A stretch of 64,000 bases of DNA from Rhizobium mayense. Its GTDB lineage: Bacteria; Pseudomonadota; Alphaproteobacteria; Rhizobiales; Rhizobiaceae. Location of the stretch: positions 310,001-374,000 of the forward strand of contig NZ_JARFYM010000002.1 of NCBI RefSeq assembly GCF_030272705.1, written 5' to 3'. This document shows, in pieces, positions 8,483 through 18,119 of the stretch. The notes under the pieces were generated by a model. It had not been told where the DNA came from. It worked only from the letters and a program-made list of their open reading frames with translations, and ran no database searches. Both the position numbers and the translations under genes were made by a program. Position 1 is the stretch's first letter. Each line of letters opens with the position of its first letter.

Positions 8483-9211
8483 GTGACTCGCAATCTGTTC
8501 TACATACTCTTGGCGTCCGCCGCCCTAAGCCTCTCCCCAGTGGCTCATTCCGTCGCAACTGCGCAAAATTCGCAGGATTCGACCATCCTGCCGAAAGCCA
8601 GCACGCCCAAGGGCGGATCCGGTGAGACGCAGAAGCCACAAGGCGGAATCATGGAAAAATCGCCGGGCGCAAACTCGACGACCAAGCAGGGTTCTGGAGA
8701 ACCCGGATCGTCCGACACCCAGCCAACAGGCAAAACTCCGAGCTCCGACACAACCCAGAAATCCGGAACGAGCACCGACACCCAGAAATCCAACTCCGAG
8801 GACACTCAGCAAACGACAACACCAGGTAAGACGCAGACAGATCAGTCCAAGTCCTCGACTGGCAACAACGGCACCAGCGGAACGGCAAAGACCGGCAGCA
8901 GCAATTCCCAGACGGACACTACTCAGGAGAATACCGGGAAGAGCTCAACCACCAACATCGCCGTCGAACAGCAAACGCAAGTACGGCAGGTGATCAAGCA
9001 AGTTCATACCCAGCCGGTGCAGCAAACGGAAATCAAGACCGTGTCCGTGGGCTCCGACATTCCCCGCTCGATAAGGCTAGAGGTACTTCCATCGCGAATC
9101 GTAAAGATCGTGCCGGAATACAAGTCATATCGGTTCTTCGTACTTGATGATGGTCGCATCGTAATCGTGGACCCGAACACGTTCAGGATCATCTTTATCC
9201 TGGAGGCCTGA
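8483..9211 (+). CDS. DUF1236 domain exported protein with Ser/Thr/Gln-rich linker
   Basis: This 242-residue protein is read from a GTG with AAGGAG 6 bases upstream; a frame open further upstream is not supported. A signal peptide (residues 1 to about 29, ending VATAQ) leads into a long low-complexity region rich in Ser, Thr, Gln, Gly and Lys at about residues 40-155. The C-terminal 75 residues are a DUF1236 domain (VRQVIKQVHTQPVQQ, then SYRFFVLDDGRIVIVDP). The linker probably makes an extended, disordered periplasmic spacer. Its neighbour upstream carries the same C-terminal domain, so the two may be an old duplication with different spacers. Confidence 0.75.
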   Translation: MTRNLFYILLASAALSLSPVAHSVATAQNSQDSTILPKASTPKGGSGETQKPQGGIMEKSPGANSTTKQGSGEPGSSDTQPTGKTPSSDTTQKSGTSTDTQKSNSEDTQQTTTPGKTQTDQSKSSTGNNGTSGTAKTGSSNSQTDTTQENTGKSSTTNIAVEQQTQVRQVIKQVHTQPVQQTEIKTVSVGSDIPRSIRLEVLPSRIVKIVPEYKSYRFFVLDDGRIVIVDPNTFRIIFILEA

Positions 9212-9222
9212 CAAGGCCAACA

Positions 9223-9275
9223 GCATCGAGAGTCATCGAACAGGCCATCAGGACGCGCGATGTCTCTCTCGATGC
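9223..9275. terminator. 10-bp inverted repeat downstream of the DUF1236 gene
   Basis: GCATCGAGAG at 9223-9232 and CTCTCGATGC at 9266-9275 pair perfectly over 10 bp with a 33-base loop. It sits between two convergent genes and may end transcription or protect the mRNA ends; there is no clear U-run. Confidence 0.4.
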
Positions 9276-9392
9276 TTCGACCAGTCTGAATATTGAAGCA
9301 ATCGCTACGGGCTTATTATGGCCTAAAACCAGACAACCCGTTGCGAATCCGATTTCCGAAATTGGAGGGGCGCGTCTCATGAACCGCATCTG

Positions 9393-10043
9393 CTACCATT
9401 TGATGCGATAATCCACCCGCACATCGCCAGTAGGCGTCAACGTCAGCGGATCGTTGAACGAAGCGCTCAGATTGAGATTGGGCGCGATCGGCTGGTTGAA
9501 TGCCAGCGTGCTGGAAAAGTCGAGATCCGTCATCGCGCCGCTCGCCGAGATCGACGTTCCGGACCAGGGAAAGATCATCGTCACCCCTTGCGAGGCGGTG
9601 ACCGAAGCTGGCGCGGCCTGCGTCGTCACATAGCTCATGTTCAGCGAACCCAAGGTCTGCATGTCGATATCTTTCGAGAAGATCCAGCTTTGTGAACGGC
9701 CAAGGTACAACGATCCGCTGCCCCTCAGCGTGTCCATCCTCAGTCCCACCTCGCGGCGCGAGTCGCCGGCAAGATTGCGGCGATCGTCGACCGCTTTTCC
9801 CCACACCGTGGCGAGTTCGGAACCGCCCAGGATTCTCCCGCCGGGCGCGCCTGCGAGACCGAGATCAGCACCGGCGCTCATCTCCCAGGCCATAGGCAGC
9901 CGAAAGCCGATTGTCGTCTGATAGGTCCGCGGGGCAACCTTCGCCGGTGACCAGATCACCAGATCGCTGGCGTCTGCGGTCTGCAGGAGCGCCGTGGTGC
10001 ATAGGGGAACACAAAGAAAAGTGCGTGTTAAAACAAGTCTCAT
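9393..10043 (-). CDS. Hypothetical exported protein, possibly beta-rich envelope protein
   Basis: This 216-residue protein is read from the internal ATG at 10043, because the residues after it form a good signal peptide (MRLVLTRTFLCVPLCTTALL, cleavage near ADA-S). The upstream extension to 10124 lacks signal or homology features. The mature part has alternating polar/hydrophobic strands (SGSLYLGRSQSWIF, then SGAMTDLDFSSTLAF, NLNLSASFNDPLTL) and ends in an aromatic residue (VDYRIKW). This hints at an outer-membrane or periplasmic beta structure. I do not recognise a family and offer no function. Confidence 0.6.
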   Translation of the reverse strand: MRLVLTRTFLCVPLCTTALLQTADASDLVIWSPAKVAPRTYQTTIGFRLPMAWEMSAGADLGLAGAPGGRILGGSELATVWGKAVDDRRNLAGDSRREVGLRMDTLRGSGSLYLGRSQSWIFSKDIDMQTLGSLNMSYVTTQAAPASVTASQGVTMIFPWSGTSISASGAMTDLDFSSTLAFNQPIAPNLNLSASFNDPLTLTPTGDVRVDYRIKW

Positions 10044-10416
10044 CGCAAAGCCCAATTGTGCTGATGTCAGCGCCGGCACGCTAGGGCGCTGCATCGACAG
10101 CCGAATACAATGCGAAGATCGCATTTCGGCCTCGGATTGGTTTGGTTGATAAGCGCCTATCTAACGGTGCACACCTGCCTTTTAGGCATTTGCACCGCCG
10201 CCGCGCGCGACAAAATGCCTGCGCGCATCAAGCAGCTCACGGCCGCAAGAGTTCCATTCAAGGGATGGCTTGTAAACCCTTACGTCCAAGTTTTTTGCTG
10301 CGGTGCACATTTGCCGCACCCGTCTCGTCTTGGTGACGAAGGCCGGGGCGCATGGTTCTATTTCTTGTCTTCCGAATATCGTTGAGATCAACATCGGACA
10401 GAAAGCCGATCGCTCT
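10044..10416. other. 373-base stretch without a supported gene
   Basis: This lies upstream of the exported protein and downstream of the NanR-like regulator. A plus-strand frame of 91 residues (10110-10385) starts with a hydrophobic stretch but has no ribosome-binding site, is Cys-rich and resembles no family, so it is not called. Confidence 0.4.
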
Positions 10417-11139
10417 CTATTTGCTGTAGAGGGCTCTTGACCGCTCCAGATGCTTCAGGACCGCCGCTTCCGCGCCGTCTGCATCATGGACGGAAAGCCG
10501 CTCCAATATTTCTTCGTGTTCGACAAGCGTGAACTTTTCCTTGCCCGTCCAAATTAGCATTTCCGTATGGTAGGTCTTCAGCCACGCCAGCATTGCCTCG
10601 CTGACGGCGACGAAGATCGGGTTTCCGGAAATCTGAGCGATCCGTGTGTGAAACTGCATGTCTGCCGAAATGAAATCCTCGGCATGCCCCAGAGAGGCCC
10701 GCTGACGTTCGATAATCTCTGCGAGATCGGCGATATCTTTTTCAGTTGCCCGTGGCGCGGCCTCCCGGGCCATTCCGCGCTCGAAGAATATGCGCGCGCT
10801 CTTCAGATGCTCGAGAGAGTCCGAAGACTGAGACAGCATGATCTTCGCGGTCAAATCGACCTGTCGGAAAATCGATTTCGCGGTCAGCTTAAGGACTTTT
10901 GCGCGTTCACCATGCGAGATGCTGACCAATCCCATGCTGGCGAGGGATTGCATCGCCTCGCGGATCGCCGGGCGCCCAACGCCGAAACGCTCCATGAGAA
11001 CACGCTCGGACGGCATCTCATCGCCGGGCTTGAGTTCTCCCGACGTAATCAATCGCTCTAACCGGTCGAATACTTCGTCGGAGAGCTTTCGACGTACGAT
11101 CTGTTCGATTGGCTGGCTCATGACATCTCGCTCACTCAA
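10417..11139 (-). CDS. FCD/GntR-family regulator, NanR-like; probable regulator of the apiose block
   Basis: This 240-residue regulator has an N-terminal winged helix (about residues 12-80: RRKLSDEVFDRLERLITSGE, then MPSERVLMERFGVGRPAIRE) and a C-terminal FCD ligand domain with the metal-binding His pattern (ADMQFHTRIAQISGNPIF). The full-length resemblance is to NanR, including the ISHGERAKV wing. The preferred start is a TTG at 11139 because GGGAG lies 7 bases upstream; an ATG at 11121 has a poorer site. It is divergent from the RuBisCO-like gene. E. coli NanR binds GGTATA repeats, and the reverse complement of the box found three times in this block contains GGTATA, so local control is likely. 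Confidence 0.85.
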   Translation of the reverse strand: MSERDVMSQPIEQIVRRKLSDEVFDRLERLITSGELKPGDEMPSERVLMERFGVGRPAIREAMQSLASMGLVSISHGERAKVLKLTAKSIFRQVDLTAKIMLSQSSDSLEHLKSARIFFERGMAREAAPRATEKDIADLAEIIERQRASLGHAEDFISADMQFHTRIAQISGNPIFVAVSEAMLAWLKTYHTEMLIWTGKEKFTLVEHEEILERLSVHDADGAEAAVLKHLERSRALYSK

Positions 11140-11238
11140 AGCTTTTCTCCCTTATGCAATTTCAAATAACGCCGAGGAAGCCCGTTCAAACCGATTGAAA
11201 GCCTATTGAACAAAAAAATCGTTGCACAAGTTGGAATA

Positions 11239-11250
11239 CTCATTATACCA
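11239..11250 (-). promoter_or_regulatory. Candidate NanR-like operator, site A
   Basis: CTCATTATACCA (reverse strand TGGTATAATGAG) lies between the divergent regulator and the RuBisCO-like gene. It is identical to site B (13949-13960) and differs at one base from site C (23827-23838). The GGTATA core equals the known NanR recognition hexamer. Confidence 0.6.
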
Positions 11251-11305
11251 GATCACGAGTTGACGCCACGACAAAATCGTCGGCGAGAGGAGCAACGGGC
11301 TATTT

Positions 11306-12565
11306 ATGAACATTGTCATCACCTACCGTATCGAAACGCCGGGCCAAATCGAGGCGATGGCTGACAAGATCGCCAGCGATCAGTCGACAGGCACTTTCGT
11401 GCCGGTTCCCGGCGAGACGGAAGAGCTGAAATCCCGGGTGGCGGCGCGGGTCCTGGGTATCCGGCGGCTGGAGGATGCGGATCGGCCGACATGGCCGGAA
11501 GTTGCTGCCGGCCACGGACCCCTTCATCGGGCCGACGTCGATATCGCCTTTCCGCTCGATGCCATCGGCACCGATCTCTCAGCCCTGATGACGATCGCTA
11601 TCGGCGGCGTCTATTCGATCAAAGGCATGACGGGCATTCGCATCGTCGACATGAAGCTGCCGGAGGCCTTTCGCGGCGCGCATCCCGGTCCGCAATTCGG
11701 TGTTGCCGGCAGCAAGCGCCTGACGGGCGTTGAGGGACGCCCCATCATAGGCACGATCGTCAAACCGGCGCTCGGTCTTCGCCCCCTCGAAACGGCCGAA
11801 CTGGTCGGCGAACTCATCAGCTCTGGCGTTGATTTCATCAAGGACGACGAAAAGCTGATGAGTCCCGCCTACTCGCCTCTCAAGGAGCGCGTCGAGGCGA
11901 TCATGCCGCTGATCCTCGATCACGAACAGAAGACCGGGAAAAAGGTGATGTATGCCTTTGGCATCTCCCACGCCGATCCCGACCAGATGATGCGGAACCA
12001 CGACCTCGTCTTGACAGCCGGCGGCAACTGTGCCGTCGTCAACATCAATTCCATCGGCTTTGGCGGCATGAGCTTCCTCCGCAAACGCTCTGGACTGGTG
12101 CTGCACGCGCATCGCAACGGCTGGGATGTCTTGACGCGCGATCCTGGCGCCGGCATGGATTTCAAGGTCTATCAGCAGTTCTGGCGTCTGCTCGGCGTCG
12201 ATCAGTTCCAGATCAACGGCATCCGCGTCAAATATTGGGAACCGGACGAAAGCTTCGTTGAGTCCTTCAAGGCTATCAGGACGCCGCTGTTTGATCCATC
12301 CGATTGCCCGCTGCCCGTTGCCGGCTCGGGCCAATGGGGCGGCCAGGCACCGGAGACCTACCAGCGGACAGGTCGGACCACGGATCTGCTCTATCTCTGC
12401 GGCGGCGGCATCGTCAGCCATCCCTTTGGACCGGCTGCCGGCGTTCGCGCAATCCAGCAGGCCTGGCAGGCGGCCGTCGCGGACATCCCGCTCCACGACT
12501 ATGCCAAGGACCATCCGGAGCTCGCCGCTTCGATCGCGAAATTCAGCGACGGCAAGGGCGCGTGA
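11306..12565 (+). CDS. RuBisCO-like protein, probable 3-oxo-isoapionate-4-phosphate processing enzyme (OiaX/OiaT type)
   Basis: This 419-residue form IV RuBisCO-like protein keeps the activation lysine and metal ligands in GVDFIKDDE (Lys179, Asp181, Glu182) and the base-equivalent Lys153 in TIVKPALGL. The second catalytic lysine of true RuBisCO in that motif is Ala155. The loop with SGQWGG (341-346) and GGG (366-368) should bind phosphate. It therefore should not fix CO2. Beside an OiaK-type kinase, ApnO, ApsD and ApnL, the expected substrate is 3-oxo-isoapionate 4-phosphate. Known relatives either decarboxylate it (OiaX) or act as a transcarboxylase/hydrolase (OiaT); I cannot tell which from sequence. 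It overlaps the GTG alternative start of the next gene. Confidence 0.82.
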   Translation: MNIVITYRIETPGQIEAMADKIASDQSTGTFVPVPGETEELKSRVAARVLGIRRLEDADRPTWPEVAAGHGPLHRADVDIAFPLDAIGTDLSALMTIAIGGVYSIKGMTGIRIVDMKLPEAFRGAHPGPQFGVAGSKRLTGVEGRPIIGTIVKPALGLRPLETAELVGELISSGVDFIKDDEKLMSPAYSPLKERVEAIMPLILDHEQKTGKKVMYAFGISHADPDQMMRNHDLVLTAGGNCAVVNINSIGFGGMSFLRKRSGLVLHAHRNGWDVLTRDPGAGMDFKVYQQFWRLLGVDQFQINGIRVKYWEPDESFVESFKAIRTPLFDPSDCPLPVAGSGQWGGQAPETYQRTGRTTDLLYLCGGGIVSHPFGPAAGVRAIQQAWQAAVADIPLHDYAKDHPELAASIAKFSDGKGA

Positions 12566-12570
12566 CGGCT

Positions 12571-13905
12571 ATGGGCAATTTTCTCATCAGCTATTACGGC
12601 GACGACTTCACCGGCTCCACCGATGTAATGGAGGCCCTGGCATCGAACGGCGTTCCGACGGTGCTTTTTCTCGGTGTCCCCGACGGAGCTCTGCTGGAGC
12701 GCTTCAAGGAATGCCAAGCCATCGGTATCGCCGGCACAAGCCGCAGCGAAACGCCGGAATGGATGCAGGAGCATCTTGTTCCGACATTCGAGTGGCTGAA
12801 AGGTCTCGGCGCGGACATATGTCATTACAAGGTCTGCTCCACCTTCGATTCCAGTCCGCGGACCGGCAATATCGGCAAGGCGATCGAGATCGGCAGGGAC
12901 CTTTTTGCTCAGTCCTTTGTGCCGGTCGTGGTCGGAGCGCCGCAGCTCAAACGCTATACCGCCTTCGGCCACCTCTTCGCTGCCTATCAGGGCAAGGTCT
13001 ATCGCATCGATCGCCATCCGGTGATGAGCCACCATCCGGTCACGCCGATGGATGAAGCCGATCTGGCGCTGCATCTGGGCAAGCAGACCTCCCTCCCCGT
13101 TAGTCTCGTTGATCTCCCGACCCTGGCGGTCGCGGACGTGGACCTGCAGGTCGACGAACTTGCGGCCAAGGCCGACGGCATTATGCTTATGGATGTCGAT
13201 AGCCCGGAAACACAGGCCGCGGTCGGAAAGCAGCTTTGGCGGCTTAGAGCGAATAACGGCTTCTTCGTCGCGGGCTCCTCCGGCGTCGAATACGCGCTTC
13301 TCAACGCCTGGCGTTACGAAGGTCTGATCGGCGAGCGCCCCGTTTTCACCTCGCCGGGAAAAGTCGAGCGCCTCGCGGTGGTTTCCGGCAGCGTCTCGCC
13401 GACAACCGAACGGCAGATACGCCAAGCCATGACCGACGGTTTCGACGGCATCGACGTCAATCCCCTGGCGCTCGTCAGCGAAAGCGGTGACCGGGCGATC
13501 GAAGACGCGATCAATGCCGGCATTGCCAGCCTGAAAGCCGGCCGCAGCGTCATCCTGCACACGGCGCTTGGTCCTTCGGCCGATCGCGGTGACGCTATCG
13601 ACCGGGTTGCCGGCGCCCGGCATCGGCTCGGCCAAGCTCTTGGCGTCATTCTGCGTCGGATGGTCGAAAGTGAAAAGCTTTCCCGCGCGGTTATCGCTGG
13701 CGGCGACACGTCGAGCCACGCGCTGAAGGAACTGCGCGTGGAGGCACTGACGGCGCTGCTCCCGCTCCCGCAGACGCCGGGGTCGCCGCTTTGCGTGGCC
13801 CACGGCAGCTACGCTCCGACCAATGGATTGCAGATCGCGCTGAAGGGCGGGCAGGTTGGATCGGACGGGTATTTTGCACAGATCCGGGATGGAAGAAGCG
13901 CTTAA
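12571..13905 (+). CDS. oiaK: 3-oxo-isoapionate kinase (DUF1537 family)
   Basis: This 444-residue DUF1537 kinase has the substrate-domain signature YYGDDFTGSTD near residues 8-18, a KVCSTFDSSP segment, and a C-terminal nucleotide domain with VIAGGDTSSHA. It differs from OtnK in this window in the middle section (YRIDRHPVMSHHPVTPMDEADL). The position directly after a RuBisCO-like gene and before ApnO fits 3-oxo-isoapionate kinase. ATG 12571 was chosen; an in-frame GTG at 12562 overlapping the preceding TGA is an alternative. The large open frame starting further upstream runs through the RuBisCO-like gene in another frame and is not coding. Confidence 0.78.
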   Translation: MGNFLISYYGDDFTGSTDVMEALASNGVPTVLFLGVPDGALLERFKECQAIGIAGTSRSETPEWMQEHLVPTFEWLKGLGADICHYKVCSTFDSSPRTGNIGKAIEIGRDLFAQSFVPVVVGAPQLKRYTAFGHLFAAYQGKVYRIDRHPVMSHHPVTPMDEADLALHLGKQTSLPVSLVDLPTLAVADVDLQVDELAAKADGIMLMDVDSPETQAAVGKQLWRLRANNGFFVAGSSGVEYALLNAWRYEGLIGERPVFTSPGKVERLAVVSGSVSPTTERQIRQAMTDGFDGIDVNPLALVSESGDRAIEDAINAGIASLKAGRSVILHTALGPSADRGDAIDRVAGARHRLGQALGVILRRMVESEKLSRAVIAGGDTSSHALKELRVEALTALLPLPQTPGSPLCVAHGSYAPTNGLQIALKGGQVGSDGYFAQIRDGRSA

Positions 13906-13948
13906 AAAAAGTGAGCGCTACCATTTAAGATGATGGCGTGCTCATTGA

Positions 13949-13972
13949 CTCATTATACCACTTGCGATACCA
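13949..13972 (-). promoter_or_regulatory. Candidate NanR-like operator, site B
   Basis: CTCATTATACCA at 13949-13960 is identical to site A. A second ATACCA follows at 13967-13972, so on the reverse strand two TGGTAT units are repeated 12 bases apart, like the direct repeats NanR uses. It lies 29 bases before the apnO start and implies a second controlled promoter. Confidence 0.6.
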
Positions 13973-14000
13973 CAGTTTGAAAACTGACGAGGTAAAAAAC

Positions 14001-14828
14001 ATGACTGCAATTGCTCTTTTCGGTGCCGGCGGGAAAATGGGGTACCGGCTTTCCAAAAATCTGAAGGGTTCACGCTTCGATGTCCGTCACGTCGAAGTGA
14101 GCGATGCCGGTAAGGCCCGTTTGAAGAACGATCTCGGCCTGTCATGCGTGCCTGTGGACGAGGCTCTTGACGGCGCCGAAGTGGTCATTCTGGCCGTTCC
14201 GGACACGGCTATCGGCAAGGTCGCCGCCGGGATCGTCGATAAGCTGAAGCCCGGGACGATGGTGGTGGCGCTAGACGCCGCGGCACCTTTTGCGGGCCAC
14301 CTGCCGAAGCGCGACGACCTGACCTATTTCGTCACCCATCCCTGCCATCCGCCGATCTTCAACGACGAAACCGATATGCAGGCGAAGAACGACCACTTCG
14401 GCGGCCTGTTCGCCAAGCAGCATATCGTTTCCGCGCTGATGCAGGGGCCGGAAGCTGCCTACGCGCTCGGGGAGGAAATCGCCAAGATCATCTGGGCGCC
14501 GGTCATGCGCTCGCACCGGGTCACCGTGGAGCAGATGGCGATGCTCGAGCCGGGGCTTTCGGAAACCGTCTGCGCATCGCTGCTCGTCGTGATGCGCCAG
14601 GCCATGGACGAGTGCGTCGCCCGCGGTGTGCCGGAACAGGCCGCTCGCGACTTCCTGCTCGGCCACATGAACGTCCTCGGGGCAGTGATCTTCAACGAGG
14701 TCGAGGGTGTGTTCTCTGATGCCTGCAACAAGGCGATCGAATTCGGCATTCCCGCATTGATGCGCGATGACTGGAAGAACGTCTTCGAGCCCAAGGAGAT
14801 CGCCGACAGCATCCGCCGCATCACCTGA
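14001..14828 (+). CDS. apnO: D-apionate oxidoisomerase-like NAD-binding dehydrogenase
   Basis: This 275-residue protein has an N-terminal Rossmann domain (IALFGAGGKMG, residues 4-14) and a helical C-terminal domain of the phosphogluconate-dehydrogenase-like type. The segment THPCHPPIFNDETDMQAKN in the middle is distinctive for this group. In the apiose pathway ApnO converts D-apionate to 3-oxo-isoapionate with NAD+. The ATG at 14001 follows GAGGTAAAAAAC; the frame open upstream to 13938 contains the operator and is not translated. It opens an operon that continues to dhaL, with a possible processing hairpin after its stop. Confidence 0.78.
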   Translation: MTAIALFGAGGKMGYRLSKNLKGSRFDVRHVEVSDAGKARLKNDLGLSCVPVDEALDGAEVVILAVPDTAIGKVAAGIVDKLKPGTMVVALDAAAPFAGHLPKRDDLTYFVTHPCHPPIFNDETDMQAKNDHFGGLFAKQHIVSALMQGPEAAYALGEEIAKIIWAPVMRSHRVTVEQMAMLEPGLSETVCASLLVVMRQAMDECVARGVPEQAARDFLLGHMNVLGAVIFNEVEGVFSDACNKAIEFGIPALMRDDWKNVFEPKEIADSIRRIT

Positions 14829-14838
14829 GCAAAATCCC

Positions 14839-14857
14839 GGGAGGGCTGGCCCCTCCC
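14839..14857 (+). terminator. Hairpin between apnO and the ABC binding-protein gene
   Basis: GGGAGGG / CCCTCCC form a 7-bp stem with a five-base loop 10 bases after the apnO stop. There is no U-run, so partial termination or mRNA processing that favours the abundant binding protein is more likely than full termination. Confidence 0.4.
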
Positions 14858-14879
14858 TTCACCGCCCTACCGGGAATAG

Positions 14880-15848
<969 letters not shown>

Positions 15849-15924
15849 CGGCGGACCGAGCACTGCGGAGGGCGTGGCAAGGCCGCGCTCTCCAGACTTT
15901 TTTCTTGAAATTGAGGTGCATTGC

Positions 15925-16569
15925 ATGTTGAGGATCAGAGGCGCTGTTGTGGTCGTCATGTTGGCCGCAGCACTGCCTGGCTGTAAGATCATCAAGACGC
16001 CGACGGCCGAGGAAAAGGCGGCGCAGGCGGCAAAAAGCGCCTTCGATCCCGCAGCCAAGGTCGATGCGATCTGGCAGTCGCAGGCGGTACCTGACCTTGA
16101 AAAGCGTGCCGGCGACCTCAAAACGGTGATGCAGGCTGCGACATCGAACCCGGACGAGGCCGGCGCAAAATACGGCAATCCGCATAAGCAGAGCACATCG
16201 CCCTGGACCTATGCCGTGAAGCTTAACGGCAAGATCGTCGCTGCCGACACGGCTTCCCGTGCGGCAACGATCGACGTCGATGTCGACGGTGACGGCAAGG
16301 CGGATGCGAAGGTTCAGATCGGTCCGGCAATCCGCGGCACCGCATTGCGGGACGCCTTGGATTTCGTGGACTTCAACGAATTCAAGAACCAGATCGAATG
16401 GGCGCAATTCGGCAAGGCGTTCAACGAGAAGGTGGACACGTCCTTTCTCGTTTCCTTGCCGAAAGACGGCTTGACCGGCAAGACAGTCAATGTTGTCGGC
16501 GCGTTTCCGCTGCCGGCATCCGGCCAACTGCCGCTGATCACCCCTTCGGCGCTGACGTTGGGACAATAA
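15925..16569 (+). CDS. DUF2291 family lipoprotein
   Basis: This 214-residue protein has a lipobox LPGC with the lipidated Cys at position 20 and a DUF2291 domain (SPWTYAVKLNGKIVAAD, then RGTALRDALDFVDFNEFKNQ). DUF2291 proteins occur almost only within ribose-type ABC operons, as here, between the binding protein and the ATPase; they may help receptor or permease function at the inner membrane. The ATG 15925 has TGAGGTG upstream. The next ATPase gene begins two bases after the stop. Confidence 0.82.
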   Translation: MLRIRGAVVVVMLAAALPGCKIIKTPTAEEKAAQAAKSAFDPAAKVDAIWQSQAVPDLEKRAGDLKTVMQAATSNPDEAGAKYGNPHKQSTSPWTYAVKLNGKIVAADTASRAATIDVDVDGDGKADAKVQIGPAIRGTALRDALDFVDFNEFKNQIEWAQFGKAFNEKVDTSFLVSLPKDGLTGKTVNVVGAFPLPASGQLPLITPSALTLGQ

Positions 16570-16571
16570 CC

Positions 16572-18119
16572 ATGAGCGATACGAACCAGGAAGACATCAT
16601 CCTTCGTCTCGAGGACGTGTCCAAGGTTTATTCGGGCATCGTCGCGGTCAAACGCGCGAACCTCGAACTGCGGCGAGGCGCGGTCAATGTGCTGGTCGGA
16701 GAAAATGGGGCCGGCAAATCGACGTTGATGAAGATCATCGCAGGCGTCGAACGCCCGACCGCCGGCCGGATCCTCCTTGAGGGAGAAGCCGTTCATTTCG
16801 ACAGTCCGGCCGACGCGCAGGCACGCGGCATCGGCATGATTTTCCAGGAGCTTAATCTTTTCGCCAACATGACGGTCGCTGAAAACATATTTGCGACGCG
16901 CGAAATAACGCGCGGCATTCTCGGCATCGACCACAAGGCGCAGATTGCCAGGGCCAACGAATTTCTGAAGAAGCTCGACGCGGGCATCAATGCCGAAACC
17001 ATGGTCGAGGATTTGCCGATCGGGCAGCAACAGCTCGTCGAAATCGCCAAGGCCATTTCGCTCAATGCCCGCATCCTGATCATGGATGAGCCGACCTCGG
17101 CGCTTTCGGCAGCGGAAGTCGACATTCTTTTCAAAGTGATCGCCGAACTGAAGGCGCAAGGCGTGGCGATCGTCTATATCTCCCACCGGCTGGAAGAGCT
17201 GATGCGGATCGGCGATTACATCACCGTCCTGCGCGATGGGCAGATCACCGGCCAGGCGATGGTTCGCGATATCGACACGAAATGGATCGTCCGATCGATG
17301 ATCGGATCCGATGCGAAGGATTTCGCCAAGGACAGCGGCCATGCGATCGGCAAGGAAGCCTTCCGAGCCGAGGACATCAGCCTGCCGCGGCCGACCGGCG
17401 GCCTTGCGGTCGATCACGTCTCGCTCTCCGTTCGCGCCGGCGAGATTCTAGGCATCTATGGCTTGATGGGCGCGGGCCGTAGCGAGTTCTTCGAATGCGT
17501 CATGGGCCGGCATATGCATTCGACCGGCAAGATCTTCATCGACGGCGTCGAGGTTCGCGAACGCGACACCACCCGGCGGATCCGGAAGGGCTTGGCGTTG
17601 ATCCCGGAAGACCGGCAGCGCGAGGGTCTCGTGCAGGTGCTGTCGATCGCCAGCAACCTGACGCTTGCGAGCCTCGGGCGTTTCGCTCGCTTCTTTTTTC
17701 ATATCGATGCAGGCGCTGAGAAAGAGGCTATTCGCGACATGATCCGCGACCTCTCGATCAAGGCGCCCAATCCCGATTTCGAAGTGACATCAATGTCCGG
17801 CGGCAACCAGCAGAAGGTCGTCATCGGTAAGGCCTTGATGACCGATCCCAAGGTCCTTCTGATGGACGAGCCGAGCCGAGGCATAGATGTCGGAGCCAAG
17901 GCCGATGTTTTCCGTACCATGCGTAGGCTCGCCGGCAAGGGTCTCGCAATCCTGTTTTCAACCTCCGACCTTGAAGAGGTCATGGCGCTTTCCGACCGCA
18001 TCGCCGTCTTGAGCAACGGCCAGCTGGTCGCCGTCTTCGACAGAAACGAGGCGACGGAAGAGACCATTGTCGCAGCCTCGGCCAAGGGACACGGACATAC
18101 AAGGAAACTCGCGTCATGA
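16572..18119 (+). CDS. Sugar ABC transporter ATPase, two fused ATP-binding domains (RbsA-like)
   Basis: This 515-residue protein carries two ABC cassettes. The N-terminal one has Walker A GENGAGKST and Walker B ILIMDEPTSAL. The C-terminal one has a degenerate Walker A region (GLMGAGRSE), a good signature MSGGNQQKV and LLMDEPSRGID. That asymmetry is normal for the carbohydrate uptake CUT2 subfamily. It powers the importer formed with the next gene. The next permease gene starts inside its last codons (ATGA overlap), showing translational coupling. Confidence 0.9.
   Translation: MSDTNQEDIILRLEDVSKVYSGIVAVKRANLELRRGAVNVLVGENGAGKSTLMKIIAGVERPTAGRILLEGEAVHFDSPADAQARGIGMIFQELNLFANMTVAENIFATREITRGILGIDHKAQIARANEFLKKLDAGINAETMVEDLPIGQQQLVEIAKAISLNARILIMDEPTSALSAAEVDILFKVIAELKAQGVAIVYISHRLEELMRIGDYITVLRDGQITGQAMVRDIDTKWIVRSMIGSDAKDFAKDSGHAIGKEAFRAEDISLPRPTGGLAVDHVSLSVRAGEILGIYGLMGAGRSEFFECVMGRHMHSTGKIFIDGVEVRERDTTRRIRKGLALIPEDRQREGLVQVLSIASNLTLASLGRFARFFFHIDAGAEKEAIRDMIRDLSIKAPNPDFEVTSMSGGNQQKVVIGKALMTDPKVLLMDEPSRGIDVGAKADVFRTMRRLAGKGLAILFSTSDLEEVMALSDRIAVLSNGQLVAVFDRNEATEETIVAASAKGHGHTRKLAS

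Noticed and set aside
10110..10385. A 91-residue plus-strand frame with a hydrophobic N-terminus
   Set aside because: It has no ribosome-binding site, no recognisable family and an odd Cys-rich composition; it is more likely chance.
12304..12570. An N-terminal extension of the OiaK-like kinase
   Set aside because: It lies inside the RuBisCO-like gene in another frame; the family N-terminus (YYGDDFTGSTD) starts just after 12571.
13965..13972. A possible fourth independent GGTATA operator
   Set aside because: It is only a half-match 12 bases after site B, so it is treated as part of site B.
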